In this document: positions 36,193 to 48,500 of the stretch, piece by piece
Position numbering within the stretch: position 1 is the stretch's first letter
Layout: each line of letters starts with the position of its first letter
Source of the DNA: Arctopsyche grandis
Taxonomy: Eukaryota > Arthropoda > Insecta > Trichoptera > Hydropsychidae
DNA: 64,000 bases
Direction of reading: 5' to 3'
NCBI RefSeq assembly: GCF_051622035.1
Contig: NC_135358.1
Coordinates: forward strand, 19,254,501-19,318,500
Notes under the pieces: model-generated
Database searches by the model: none
Seen by the model: the letters and a program-made list of their open reading frames with translations, nothing else
What the model was told of the DNA's origin: nothing
Made by a program: the position numbers and the translations under genes

Positions 36193-36798
36193 ATGGACCT
36201 CGAGGGTCTCCGTTGTTTAGGCGTCGACTACACTATCCTCGATAAGGATAGTTCGCAAACGTACGACTTTTATGAGAACATCTGCCTTGATGAGAATAAC
36301 CAGAAGGGTAACATCGCCTTGGAGGTGCAAGATCCAGAGGAGAAGAGGCTGTTGAAACTCGAGGTGAACCGAATTCGAATGGCAGAACGTCGAGCAAAAG
36401 AAACTGATCAGGAGCGTGCTCTACGTCTCTATAAGAACAGAATGAGAAATAAAGTGAGGAGAGCCACGGAGACGGTACAGCAACGGGCCGACAGGAACCG
36501 CAGGAACATGGAGAGAAACAGAGAGAGACGGATTAAACGGCGTCTTGTCTCCAACGGTGCCCCCACTATCCCCGATGGACATTCCGAAAATCCACGTAAA
36601 ATACGATACTATATTAACGATTTATTAAAAGTTGAATTAACTTCGAGTCCGCCTCGTGATTTGCCAAATTTCTCGCACACAACGCAGTATGCGAATAATC
36701 GGTTAGTTTTCTCTGCTGTTTTCATATTTTAAATGTTTACTATTCTCGATGACTCGCTTTTATGAGTAATTTACATGTTCGGTTTTTGCAGGTTTTAG
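36193..36798 (+). CDS. STPR-repeat (FMBP-1-like) DNA-binding protein
   Basis: Contains 23-residue STPR repeats, the DNA-binding repeat first described in silk-moth fibroin modulator-binding protein 1. Residues 66-88 (RRAKETDQERALRLYKNRM...) and 89-111 (RRATETVQQRADRNRRNME...) are two clear units, residues 43-65 look like a degenerate unit, and RR at 112-113 begins a partial one. FMBP-1 has four. A nuclear, DNA-binding role is likely. The exon is open from the ATG at 36193. I splice at 36701 (ATCG|GTTAGT) to 36792 (TTTGCAG), which adds Arg-Phe and a TAG, giving 171 residues. Without that splice the frame runs to 36732. Further untranslated exons follow (36792-36823 and from 37223), with AATAAA at 37302. 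Composition is GC-rich, as in the other real exons here. Confidence 0.75.
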
Positions 36799-37222
36799 TG
36801 CGTCAAGCCTATGATGCTGTTTGGTAAGATTTGAATATTGTTCAAATCGTTATTGCTAGTTTAAAACTGCTTGTTTGAGATGATCCATTATCATAATAAA
36901 TTCACATCCCTTTAATTTTTCTACATATTGAAGATTTATTTTACATTGAAAATATATATAACATATGTATGTACATATATCTTTGTGCAAATACTGCCGA
37001 CATAACATACAATTTTCAAATAGTTTTTGAAATTTGAATATGTTATAAATTTATTTGATTTGTGAAAAATACTAATTTCATTCGGTTGTGTTCTCTTCAT
37101 ATCGGTTTTTTTTTCATTATATTTTTTTGCATTAGTTGACAATCTTTATTATATACATATATATGACCAAGTGTTATGTTATGAATATGATACAATATTA
37201 AACATTCTTCTTTTTTTTACAG

Positions 37223-37320
37223 ATGAAAATCATTTCTCCTGAAGGTAGCGATAATCAAAAGAGAAATGGGAAAGTCGTTGTGTCTACAAAACAGCAAATA
37301 TAATAAATACAAATTTATAA
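37223..37320 (+). other. Probable last untranslated exon and polyadenylation signal of the STPR gene
   Basis: Begins after a pyrimidine-rich acceptor (TTTTTTTTACAG) and contains AATAAA at 37302-37307. The preceding small exon ends in TTTG|GTAAG. Joined to the main exon in the frame used, the stop lies upstream, so this piece is 3' untranslated. Confidence 0.45.
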
Positions 37321-37329
37321 ATATTTGTT

Positions 37330-38179
37330 TACTCGAAAGTGTTCTGTTGAGGTAGTTAAATTAAACTTATCATTATGAAAACTGCCTTTAAAATGAGCAT
37401 AAATGTCATATTTAATCGTAATTTTACTTTCCTTAGTAGTTCATTTAATTGACGAAACACGTTTTTATTGGATGATTATGTAAATATTGTGATTTTTAGA
37501 CATGAACGTTTGTTTTATTTTAAATCATTTTATTTTAGCGAATTTAGTTTTAAGTCATCGATGATTTTATACATATATGATATTATCATTAGTCTCAGGA
37601 CTGAGATTACTGCGGAAGTTTGTCAAATTAATTTATTATATTAATAAAATAATAAAACTGGAGATTGTAGTTCTTTTTTTTTTATTATAATTTTTTATAT
37701 GACTTCAATGGAAAAATTTCATTTACTAATGATAAATGATTACTTTAGTTGGATCAACATATCGCTACCCATTAATAGTGACCAGAGGCACCATCGAAAA
37801 CATAAAGACACTTTCAGATGTTAAGCAAGATTGAGCAAGGCTTAATTGTCTACATATATTTATGTGGAAAAAGTGCAATGCACGCGGGCGACTGAATCCC
37901 CAGGATTATAAAGCCGATCTCGATTGTTTGTTTTTCTGTTTAGCTTGCAAGATATTTTTAATAATCTACCAAAGTAGAATCGGAGTGTTTTCGACTTTGT
38001 AGTATTCCGAGAAATGCTTTTGCTTTGCTTTTTTAAATGCTTTTGATTGAATAAATCAATCAAAGGCATCAACGAAGTGGCATTAGAAACCGTTATGAAC
38101 CGCTGTGGCAAAGATGTATAGAAATGTATGTACATATCTATTTTATCATAAAAAATTGCAGATGTAATTGTATTAATTA
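37330..38179. other. No gene seen
   Basis: AT-rich sequence. A faint resemblance to 5S rRNA near 37750-37850 was considered and rejected. Confidence 0.5.
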
Positions 38180-38275
38180 CACTGAGCAACAAAAAATCAC
38201 ATTTTTTACTTACCAGAGCGAAGACTAATCAATCTTAATTATCTTCAACTATGACTTAGTTTTGCCTTAAAAATT
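38180..38275. mobile_element. MITE with long inverted ends, copy c (one end)
   Basis: Reads CACTGAGCAACAAAAAATCA, then TTTTTTACTTACCAGAGCG, AGACTAATCAATCTTA. This is the best-preserved terminus of the family found at 6334 and 31420. The rest of the element is not recognisable. Confidence 0.55.
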
Positions 38276-38559
38276 CTTTAGTATTAACATACATATGTGG
38301 ATCTAATATAAAAATACTTAAATCTTGGACTAGTTTATTTTATATACAGCCGTGGATGAATGTATTAGGCCACTTGTAAAAAATGGTTTTAGCCGAAATT
38401 TCTCGGATATTTGAAATAGCCACTACCTATTTACATCGCATCTTAGTTGAAATTTCTCTATTATTTAACCCTACTTTCTCTTCCTTGATTGCTGATAGTT
38501 AAAAAAAGAATACGAAATTGTCCATTTTACGAAAATCAGTGTTTTCGAGAGGAACGGTT

Positions 38560-38886
38560 TCGTTACGTATGCTGGGGGCGAAGGCCCCGGGGTGCCGAAG
38601 GCATCGGGGGTGTTGGAGGCGTCGGTGGCGCTGGTGCCGAAGGCCCCGGAGCGACGGAGGCGCCGGGGGCGAAGACCCCGGGGTGCCGGAGGCATCGGGG
38701 GCGCTAGGGGCAAAGGCGTCGGGGCGTCGGCGATGCACAAAACGTAATTCGTAATTCGTAATCAATTCTAATTCGTGCATCAATTTCTTTCTGAAACCAG
38801 TCGATTCAATATCTTTAACTTTATTTTTATTCGAGTTTCAATTCCTTTTCGAAACCACCCGTTGAAATCAACGGGTCCAACACTAG
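38560..38886 (+). mobile_element. Helitron-like 3' end with internal GC-rich minisatellite
   Basis: The 3' end has a 9-base stem (ACCCGTTGA / TCAACGGGT, 38857-38876), six spacer bases and CTAG (38883-38886) followed by T: the standard Helitron terminus. Upstream, 38570-38735, is a strikingly GC-rich minisatellite built of GGGGCGAAGGCCCCGGGGTG and GCCGAAGGCATCGGGGG-type units. The 5' end is not defined. Confidence 0.6.
38570..38735. repeat. GC-rich minisatellite
   Basis: About 165 bases of irregular 9- to 27-base units based on GGxGCCGGGGxCGAAGxCC. Very unlike the AT-rich surroundings. It gives open frames in several phases on both strands, which are an artefact. Confidence 0.85.
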
Positions 38887-39161
38887 TATATTATAATTTT
38901 TGTATGGAGGAAATTGATAGTGTAATCTTAAACTGAATTCCATCAACGGAGATGTGAGGATCTCTATTCTCTACTTCTTTTACATGAAATATAACAGTGC
39001 AGCCCCCATGACAAATATTCGGTTGGTAAACATGTCCACACAACTGTCAAAGTGACGTGACGTGGTCTATCGGCGAGGCAGACCGGTCTCAAATTTTCAC
39101 TCTTTGTTTCGTGTGGAGTTGCTGAATATTGCATTTATATATCTAGCAAACATCATTTAAA

Positions 39162-39449
39162 ATGGACATGCTACGTTCTCTCCCAACCCACATCGACTAC
39201 GTAGGCCAAGCCCGCGCCGAGCAGCTGTATAAGTTCATCATCACCTTGTTCAGCGTAGTTGGACTTATTTGGGGCTACATCGTCCAGCAGTTCTCGCAAT
39301 CTGTGTACATTCTCGCTGCAGGTGTTATATTGGCTACTTTGCTCACCGTACCTCCTTGGCCCATGTACAGACGGAAGCCGCTGCAATGGCAACTTGTCAG
39401 CGGCCACACAGCACACGTTCGCAACAACAAGAAGAAGAATAAAGAATAA
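39162..39449 (+). CDS. Spase12: Signal peptidase complex subunit 1 (12-kDa subunit)
   Basis: SPCS1/Spc1, an accessory subunit of the endoplasmic reticulum signal peptidase complex, which removes signal peptides from secretory proteins. The 95-residue product has the family layout: a short cytosolic start with LPTHIDYVGQARAEQL, two membrane spans at about residues 27-45 and 50-67 joined by the conserved QQFSQSVYIL, then PPWPMYRR and a Lys/Asn-rich cytosolic tail. Length matches animal homologues. Single exon; the ATG at 39162 gives the full family N-terminus, and an in-frame ATG two codons later is less likely. AATAAA at 39602 can serve for polyadenylation. GC content is clearly above the flanks. 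Confidence 0.95.
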   Translation: MDMLRSLPTHIDYVGQARAEQLYKFIITLFSVVGLIWGYIVQQFSQSVYILAAGVILATLLTVPPWPMYRRKPLQWQLVSGHTAHVRNNKKKNKE

Positions 39450-39873
39450 TTCATATTAAACGAGAGCGACAAAACCCACAATATTCCCAATCTGCAATTT
39501 GCGTTCATTCCATATGTATATGAATTGAAACTTAAACTTGAAATTGAGAACAGTATGTGTGTTTGTTCAACTGTATGTCTTCATTGCTTTTGATAAATTC
39601 AAATAAAAATGTATTAATTGATGAACTTATTATTTTAAGTGATTGATTTTAATCAATATGTATTTGATTTTTTTGTAGTCATCTCTAAGAGCAAATCTTT
39701 TTTCTGCTGTCAGAAAAATGTCTTAATCTATGTTTTCTTAATTTAACTATTGAATAAAGATTCCCAAAAATTTTTATGTTTTATTTCATTTAATATATGC
39801 ATGTATGTATGTAGTAGCGAAAATGTTCGTTTACCATACATACATATGAAAAACGGTTAGTATATATGTATAT

Positions 39874-40034
39874 CAGTGGCGTGCGGTAAAACTCTCTCTC
39901 CCCCCGTCGTACATCTTCACTTAATTTGCGCGAGCAGGATACAACAGGAACAGGCTTTTCCTCCCGTATCCTGCGCGCGCACATAAAACAAGGCTATATG
40001 ACAAAAAGAGAGATAATTTCACCGCATGCCACTG
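39874..40034. mobile_element. Short hAT-like element carrying the core of the foldback family
   Basis: Inverted ends CAGTGGCGTGCGGTAAAA and the complement of TTTCACCGCATGCCACTG; flanks ATGTATAT and ATATATAT. Inside, 39908-39983 is the palindrome core of the foldback family (CACTTAATTTGCGCGAGCAG, CTCCCGTATCCTGCGCGCGC). So either a foldback copy jumped into this element or one derives from the other. Confidence 0.65.
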
Positions 40035-40049
40035 ATATATATATATTAT

Positions 40050-40157
40050 ATACCGTTTACCATGCACCCTTTTTTTTTATCTTTCGACATAAGATCTTTG
40101 CCTTACGATATTTGCTTTTTCGACCTTTTTACTTTCGGTGCCGTGAGGTAGACCCGT
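40050..40157. mobile_element. Foldback element, right arm (FB4)
   Basis: GTTTACCATGCACCCTTTTT, GACATAAGATCTTTGCCTTA and the end GTGAGGTAGACCCG match the right arm of FB2. With the core at 39908-39983 it makes a broken copy of the family. Confidence 0.7.
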
Positions 40158-40344
40158 AGTTGACATAGTGGAGGCAGTGAAGAGATTGAAATGGTCGTTA
40201 GAAAAATGACCAAAGGATGTAATCGGGTGAAAGGAAGGCCATAGGGGAGACGGGTGGATGGAGTTGCGCAAATCAGAGACTAATGGAAGCTTGTTGGAGA
40301 AGCCTTAATCCAGCAACGGATGGTGAATGACTCTAAATGATGAT
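40158..40344 (+). mobile_element. RTE-like LINE, 3' end fragment
   Basis: The sequence (GTGGAGGCAGTGAAGAGATT, GGAAGCTTGTTGGAGAAGCC) is the plus-strand counterpart of the LINE tail at 20317 and 21461, ending in a (ATG)n tail. The encoded RLKW... segment has stops; this is a dead fragment. A hAT element is inserted in its tail. Confidence 0.7.
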
Positions 40345-41075
40345 TAGAGACACGTATTTCGGGCATTTTGCTATTAATGCTTAATTGATGTTAAAATTCA
40401 GAATAAATGCTGATAGATGCTAAATTCGTAAAATATGCGAATAGATGCTAAAATAACAAAAAAAAAGTGAAATTTGCATGAAAATTATAAAATTAATAGA
40501 CAATTTAGAAGGTTTTTCCTATCCCTTTGTCCATTTATTATGTGAAGAAATTGAGGAGATAAAACAGAGCTTGCAGTTTACCATAGACGGTGTTTTTCCT
40601 ATCGAAACCAAGCAACTGCTTTTGTCTACTACTGTAAATAGTAGACAAAAGTGTGGATGCTGAAAGGTATTTTAGTAAATACAATATAATTGTTACTGAT
40701 CGTCGCACAAATCTCAAAAAAAAATCTGTAGAAATATGCTCCATGTTGAGTTTTAATAAATTTTAATTGGTATTATATTTTTATATTCATATTTTTTGTC
40801 TTTGTATTTTAATATTCATGTTTTTTTCATTGAAAATTTAATTCCAAAACATTTTTGAATTTTTCTAATATTTTTTAATTGTGTTGTCTTTAAATCGTAT
40901 ATACATATGTATGTATATAAATTTTATTAAAATTCACCGAAATTTTTTATTATTTAAAATAAAACTTCATAAAAATAGATGCTAAAATTGAACATTTTTA
41001 ATGCCCTAAAACGCTAAAATGCAAAATGAAAATGCTAAAATTGACAAAAATAGATGCCCAAAATACATGTCTCTA
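40345..41075 (+). mobile_element. hAT element relic with perfect 8-base duplication
   Basis: Ends TAGAGACACGTATTTCGGGC and the complement of GCCCAAAATACATGTCTCTA. Duplication ATGATGAT on both sides (40337-40344 and 41076-41083). Inside, the plus strand encodes the C-terminal dimerisation segment of a hAT transposase (VDAERYFSKYNIIVTDRRT, then NLKKKSVEICSML), following a less clear part (GFSYPFVHLLCEEIEEIKQS). Most of the transposase is missing. Confidence 0.85.
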
Positions 41076-41099
41076 ATGATGATGTAAGTGGAAGAAACT

Positions 41100-42598
41100 A
41101 TCAAATTTGGAACAACTTTGTTTGTGTATCACAAGCACACAAGAATTTTATTTAAATTGGTTTTGAACACTTGCGTATTTTTTGCAAGGTTTTATTTTAT
41201 TGTTAATTCTATTTACATACAAATCTACAATTATACAAATTACATATTATTTTAACAATTACATACATATATGGATGTTCGAAAACAAAATATTAACGTC
41301 TTTATAAAAATTGTGTCTACATTTGTTGGTAAATATAAATGTAAGTCTATTGGGGACGGCTTATAGGAAGACATTCATATGGAAAGATCATTAAGGCTAA
41401 TTAATAAAGTCAATTAACTGCATTTTACTATATGTATATGTATTAAACGATGTCATCCAATTTTTGTAACAGTTCCAACAAAAAAATCTTCGAAATATAC
41501 ATTGTATATCTACATAAATATATTATAATTCAATAGCATACAGTAATACTCTATCTTCTTTGTATAATCTTACTAGGGTGCGATTTCTTCCCAATCAAAT
41601 TACATTTTATTATAATACTATTTTACATAAATATCCATGGCAACTTGATTTTTTTTATTGATGATGGTTGAAGAGGTTCTCATGAATTAGTGAACATTCA
41701 AGATTGATACCCTCCCCTTGTCAACACGCAGGACCATGCTATCATTTAACTTGTATTTATATTTTCTCAAATTAACTATATTACCAATAATTCAAAAGCG
41801 TTGCTGGTAAACTGAAGCTACTTAAAAGATATTTTTAAAATTTCTGGAAACATTTGAAAACCCACTGGGTGACAAAACTGTATTCAAATTTATCAAATGT
41901 GCAACAAGCAATATATAATATTAATATTTCAAATACATCCAATACAAAAATCTATGTTTTTACCAGAAATTTTATTGATTAACAGATGATATTTCATACA
42001 TCCAGCAATTTTTTTGACTATAATTATTTTAGAAACAGTAACTTTATGTAAAAATAAGATAATAAAAAAAATAGATAAAAATAAATGTTAATAAATACTA
42101 CAAAAATAAAATATTTAAATCAACATACATACATATTTTCAGCTAGAACTCTACATAATGTTTTAAGTGAGTGAAAAAACTAGCCTAAAAGTCTTCGAAT
42201 CAACAACTTTTTTTTAATAACAGATTTAAATTTTAAATACAAAACATTTTACTCACTATATTACACATTAATTAATAATTCTTACAATCAGTCTCTATAA
42301 AATAAATTGTTTTGAAAAAATGCACGAAAAAACATTTGAAGTGACATGACTAGTATCATTACAATTTTAATTGTAAATACAACTTATAAATTATGAATTA
42401 AATTCGAAATGATATTTAATACTGAATTTAAAGATGCAACAAAAACAACCTTTATTTAATCAACATCTGGTGATATGAAGTATTATAGTTAGCGCTGTTG
42501 CACCACGCATGTACATATAACATATCACATTACAAATAAAAATGCAACAGCTAAGCGTTTTAAAATTTGTAATTTACTATTTCAATTTTTCGAGAAAG
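41100..42598. other. No gene seen; 3' flank of PGAP1
   Basis: AT-rich; the part near 42.5 kb is probably the 3' untranslated region of PGAP1. Confidence 0.5.
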
Positions 42599-45500
42599 TT
42601 ATTCAAATTTCATCTTTTCTTTTAATTCCTCAATCTTTTCAAATATTTCATCATCATTTTCACAATTAAGTGAGGCTGTTCCAATGTTTGTTGATGGAGA
42701 TTGATCGTCTGAATTATTCTCGCCTTTTGTTGCTGTATCATGCGAATTTATATCAACTTTATCCCCATTGCCTTCAGATATTGTTTGTACATTTTCATCA
42801 TTCTGAATATCTGTATCATTATTTGTAGTCAATTTGAAGGCAAATGTTTGATGTAACGTAATCAAAGAAAAAATTGCTGGTAATATATAATTTAGTCTAT
42901 ATAAGGAAATCGGAGCTACTATTATTGTGATGACAGCAGAAATATACATTATTTTATCAATGATATCATAAAATTTTCTGTAAAAAATGACATCATTATC
43001 AATTATTCTACAAGTTTTAGATTGAAAAAATGTATATGTACATATAATATGTATGTATATCGAATCACATATGTATGAAGGCTTTTCCAAAAGTTATAAG
43101 GATTTCAAATGCCGATGATTACAAGTGTTCTACTATTGCTTTTAGGTTGAATTTTATTCACCTTAATTTAAGTAAAAATTAAAAATATATATGGTGTCGT
43201 TTTCCATCCAAGCACCCAAGCATTATAAGAGAGATTAATATGCAAAATTTTGATGTCAGTATCAATGCTTGTCACATGATCTAAATGGATATTTAAATAA
43301 CATTATTTTTCACTATAAAATATATAAACTATGTACATAATATTAAAAAAAAAAACATTAAACCACTTTTGGAAACCTCTATACATATGTATTTGCATAA
43401 AACTTACATATCCGACTTTGGAGCATCAATTTGCCACAAACTAAATGCGCACACAGACATTACGAGACTCGGATAATATGATGGATCCATTTCTAATACT
43501 TTACTGTATCTAAAATAATTTATGAAACATTATAAGAGATCAATATTTGAATTAGAATTAGTAAATATTATCACTCACTTAAAGTTATGTGCCCAAGTTA
43601 ATAACGTAGGAATATTTATGATGGTTACTAAACACCAAATGAAGAACATTGAAAAATGAAAATGCAACGAGCTGAGGGTAGATTCCATGCTACTTTTTGA
43701 CAATCTTTTTCTATTTTCATTTTCGTTACTTTTCTTTGTTTCTTTTGATGCACCATCAGTATCAACTTTTTTTTTGTCAGTTTCAGAGGGCGATTTTTCG
43801 TTTTCAATAGACATGTCGCTTGAAACATTTTTATTATCTTTGGATTGTTTTTCCACTGTAAGATCAGTTGCATTTTTATCAGGAAGATTTTTTGATGTCA
43901 ATTTACCAAATTTTTTTGCAACTTTAGCTATAGTTTTATAAATGAAATCTTCTAGATAGTCCTCATACATTTTTGTTAGCTATAAGTTAAATAGTTAATT
44001 ATTTAATTTATACTATAAAATAACATATGTACATAGTTATGTAAAAAAAATCTACCAAAAAGAAATAGAAAACTGCTCCAGTTGCTAGGGCAGCTGCTCC
44101 ACACGAAGCTGTACCAATTATTAAAAGAAAAAAGCCTCCAAATCCAGGAACACTACGTATTTCTTTAGCAACCCATTCCCAAAAACGACCTCCACTTCCT
44201 CCTTTTCCAACAGAAACGAGCCTAATAGACAAGAACGTGCACGAATGTTAACAAATTCAAGATATTTTAGAAAAATATAACCAGAACAAACCTAATGAGC
44301 ACTCGATGAGCGATTTGACCCGAGAAAACGAGAAAGCCCCAACACACAGCACCGAGTATATGGGCTGATCCAAGGGCAACTAAATACAAGAATAATGGGA
44401 GCAAAATGAAATTTTGAGAAGCACTCACTCCAATTCCCATAGAAGATGTTGCTTCGTGTAACATCGGCATCATCCTGGAAGCAAATCCAATCATTAAGAA
44501 AACTTCTGAAAAGGGAAAATGCAAATAGAGCAAGTGAACAAAATAACTCACGCAAAAGCTGCATCAAAACGTGTAAATAAAAATATATAATATGGTTTTA
44601 CGCGTTCTCCACATAGAGCAGAATGAAATGATATACCACTATGTTTTTTCAAATTCATACTAGCAGCCCAGTGACGCAGCACAAGTAACAATATAGCAGC
44701 TAAGTAGGCTGGTAACGATGTGGTATAGTGACGAGACAATTGGCCAAGAGCGTCGTATACAGACACACCAATACTGAAAATATTATATAAATACTTTATA
44801 TTACATGCACATTTATATACATATGTACATACATATATGCAAGGAAAAATATTATGAAAATACCTAATAGAATATCTGCACTGTGGATCGAGCGTTAATA
44901 GAATATTCACATGTTGGGTATGATTTTTTACTGCATAAGGATTTCCTTTTAACAATCGTATTCTCATAGGTGCTCTTTGTGTTTCCCTAAGGTATAATAT
45001 TAAAGTCGTCAATAAATATATATACATATAAACATAACGGGGAAAAGTTAGAGATAAGTTAATAAGTATTTTTGGCCTTCGTTTATAATATTTCCAGAAA
45101 TATTTATGCAGATTTACGTGAAAAATTGGTGATATTCATATCCGTTAGCCCATGGTATTGATAACTCTGCAGTAGCATGGTGTTTGACAACTTGACATGA
45201 TTCTAACGGTTCAACATATAGCAAATAAGCCTGATATAGCATGTCCAATCCCGGTAAAGTAATATTGTAACGTATGGCCGACAATTCCGTTTCTTTGATA
45301 ATCGTCCTGCGTGCAAAATTGTACATGGCCGGCAGAGAGGCCTGAATCTGTCTCGAATTTTTGTTGTGTATATCGACGTGTATTTGAACCTATCAAAAAA
45401 TTTGATTAAGTTTGAGAATCAGACTTGAATATTGTTCAATTGAATATTTAATCAATTCCAATACAGGTTTATAAGTCGGTAAAATTCTAAGAATGACATG

Positions 45501-48500
45501 CGTCCAATGCGGATAAGAAGCATGTAGCATATGTAAATCGAGAGTAGCAGTACGTCTTTTTCCAATTTGAGACGCCCCCCATCGACTGAACTGCGACAAA
45601 TGGCGACCACTCAAGCTGTAAATACATATATATATATATCGATTAAAATCTCAAGGAAAATTATGAATACATTTTATATGTTATGGCTGAAAAATAAATA
45701 CCAAATTCTGTTTTGACCATGTATGTATTTAGCTTGGCATCCAAATAACCAATCGCTGTCTGCTAAATCTATCATTTGAATTGTTGCTGCTTCGTGATTA
45801 GGTAAATTTATTAGTCTTATCATGTAATACCACGGCCTAAAAAAGTAAACGTTGATAGAACAATTTATATGATTATGAATATGTACATATATACATTAGG
45901 GCAGTGGTTCTTGACCGGTGCACCCAGAATAAGAATAATTGGTCTCCTTGTGGACGGATCGTACTCTATTCGAATTCAATATTTCGAAATGACTATGAAG
46001 AAATTTTGGATTTATATCCAAGAGGAATATCCAGTTCTCTAGATGAGGGCTCTGAAAATTTTGTTGCAGTTTTCAACATCATATTTATGTGAGCTTGGTT
46101 TCTCAAAAATAACTATGTAATATAAAACGAGAAAGACTTAAGAATTTAGACGAAGAATTGAAAGTAGCTATATCAAATATTTCTGAAATCTGCAAAATCC
46201 AACATGCTTAGGTATCGACATCAAATAAATTCCATTTTGTTAAGGATATATTAGTTACAGTTTTTCCGTAACTAAGATATCTTTTCTTTAACTGTTATGT
46301 AATTTGTTTAATTTGCTATAAAAATTATGTCCACATATATATTTTTTGACCGTTAATTTCTGGTGCACCGCCATTATTCCTTTTGATCAAAAGTGCACCG
46401 AGACTTCGAAAAGGTTAAGAACCACTGCATTAGGGTATATCGAAAGCAGCAAAGTTTGGAATTTGGAAATAGCTTAAGTTTGAAAAGGCGTTCTGTACCA
46501 CGGTGAATCTGTGAAAAATAATATGATAATTCCAAAAATATTATTTGCACAGCTGCCACCCCATTAAAGTTTGTGAAAATCGTGATTTTTATTAAATTTA
46601 AACATTGCTATAGAAGTTTATTTGTTTGTATTCACCTTATAATATAAACGGAATAATTTTACATAAAAAATACCTCACGTGGGATGTTTCTTCACATTGC
46701 TAATATATGAAAAATATCTGAAACTTTGGTGCGCGTACCTCAAATGACGGTATTGTAGCGACGCCAGTCCTTAAATATCGTTTTTTATGATTACTATTGA
46801 AAAAATATGACATTATTTTGTAATAATTTTATATTTTGATCGATTTAAAAAAAAACCTAACTTTTTTCAAAATTTTTTTAAAATGACAAATTAAAATTAA
46901 AAAATGAATTTTAGTGATGCGTCGAAGTATATTGCGAAAAATTTGTTTCCTTTTGGTAATTTTGATACGAAATTATTAATTTTCATCGATAACGGCAAGG
47001 CAAATAATTTTTAAATTATTTTTTCCGAATCCTTCATGATACAGAACATCTTTTCCAACTTAAGCTGTTTCCGAATTCCAAAATTAGCTGTTTTTGATGT
47101 ACCCTAATGTACATATTTATACATGATTGAAATTATTCAGTACTTGCTAGTTCTTTCATTTTTGAAAGAATATGCTCTTCTGCTATCTTCATGCCATTTT
47201 GCATCTGGTATAAACTCAACTGGTGTTTGGTAATGAGAGTAATTTTTACTATACCCAGGCTAAAAACACATTTAATATTTATAGTGGGTTTAAATATTCA
47301 ATAAACTTATGATATCCTATTCGGCTACTTTTTCTAGAATATGTTAGTTATTACGAACCATAAGATAATGTTTTCCCATGCCTATAATATGACTGGAATT
47401 CGATGACAGTTGCTTAGTTGTAGAATCAACAATGGAGAACAAAAATCTGTTTAATACTAATACTAATTGTTTACACCAAACAATACATAAATGATCAGTA
47501 GATAACCAAACACCAGGTATTGCTGTAGTCTACAAATATTAATTGAATAATTATAAATTAATAGTACATATTTATAAAAATGAAACATACAGATATTTGA
47601 AAATGTGCTACGGTACCAAAGATGTAATATCACTGTGATGAGATGAAGTAAGCGCTGATGGCACAAGATGATCTCTCTCCCCTCCACCTATTGTTATAAA
47701 AACTTTATTTTCCCATAGATTTGTTATGGGACTGATGTTGGAGCTGTTGGGTGTTTTCGTGTCCCAAAATCTGTTGATCTTACTGTATAAATCATTAAAG
47801 TAATGATCGACCGCAATAACGGGAGCTTGATTGGGAGTGGCCAAAGTTAGAATAACGCTGATTAAGTTTTTATTTCGAGAATACGTCAATAACGCTCTAC
47901 CTATAATTCCACCCTAGAACATGGTAATATTTAAACAATGGTTATAAAAAAAAATCGCCAATGCAAAAACGTATTATAATTACCATTGAATGACCTATGA
48001 TGATCACGGAGGATGGCTTGTTTTTACTATTATTCAAAGTATATAATTTTAAAATTGATTGTAAACAGTGAGAAGAAAATTGAACTTGTCTTGTAAATAT
48101 TCCACCGAATAATCCTGACATTTCTTCATTGAAATCAACTAAAATTTTAATTAAAGTTATAAATAATTTTAAAGATAATATGAAAATTGTATACATTTTC
48201 AATATGTATATTTATTTACTTGAGAAATAATCGAAATGAAAGCCATATTTCGATGGTGGTAAAGCTTTACGCAGAGCAACTGATGCTAAAGACCGTACTT
48301 GTTTGTGACTTCCCATATTTCCAGGTAAAAATAGTACAGGTATACCATCGAATCTGTAAATTTGAAAGTGCTAATTATAATTTTGAATGGCAGAAATTTT
48401 TGCATATCGTTACTTGTAAAACATGTGAATCCAAAATAACAGTTTGATAAGGGAAGAATGGAAAAAAAGATTTTACAAGTTAGGAAAACGAAATAGTAAT

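Noticed and set aside
37745-37860. Resemblance to 5S rRNA (GATGTTAAGCAAGATTGAGC) that might mean a 5S pseudogene or 5S-derived SINE
   Set aside because: Only the internal A-box-like part matches; the intermediate element and C-box are not convincing and no ends or duplications are seen.
38471-38783. Ala/Pro/Gly-rich frames on both strands
   Set aside because: They come from the GC-rich minisatellite, not from a gene.
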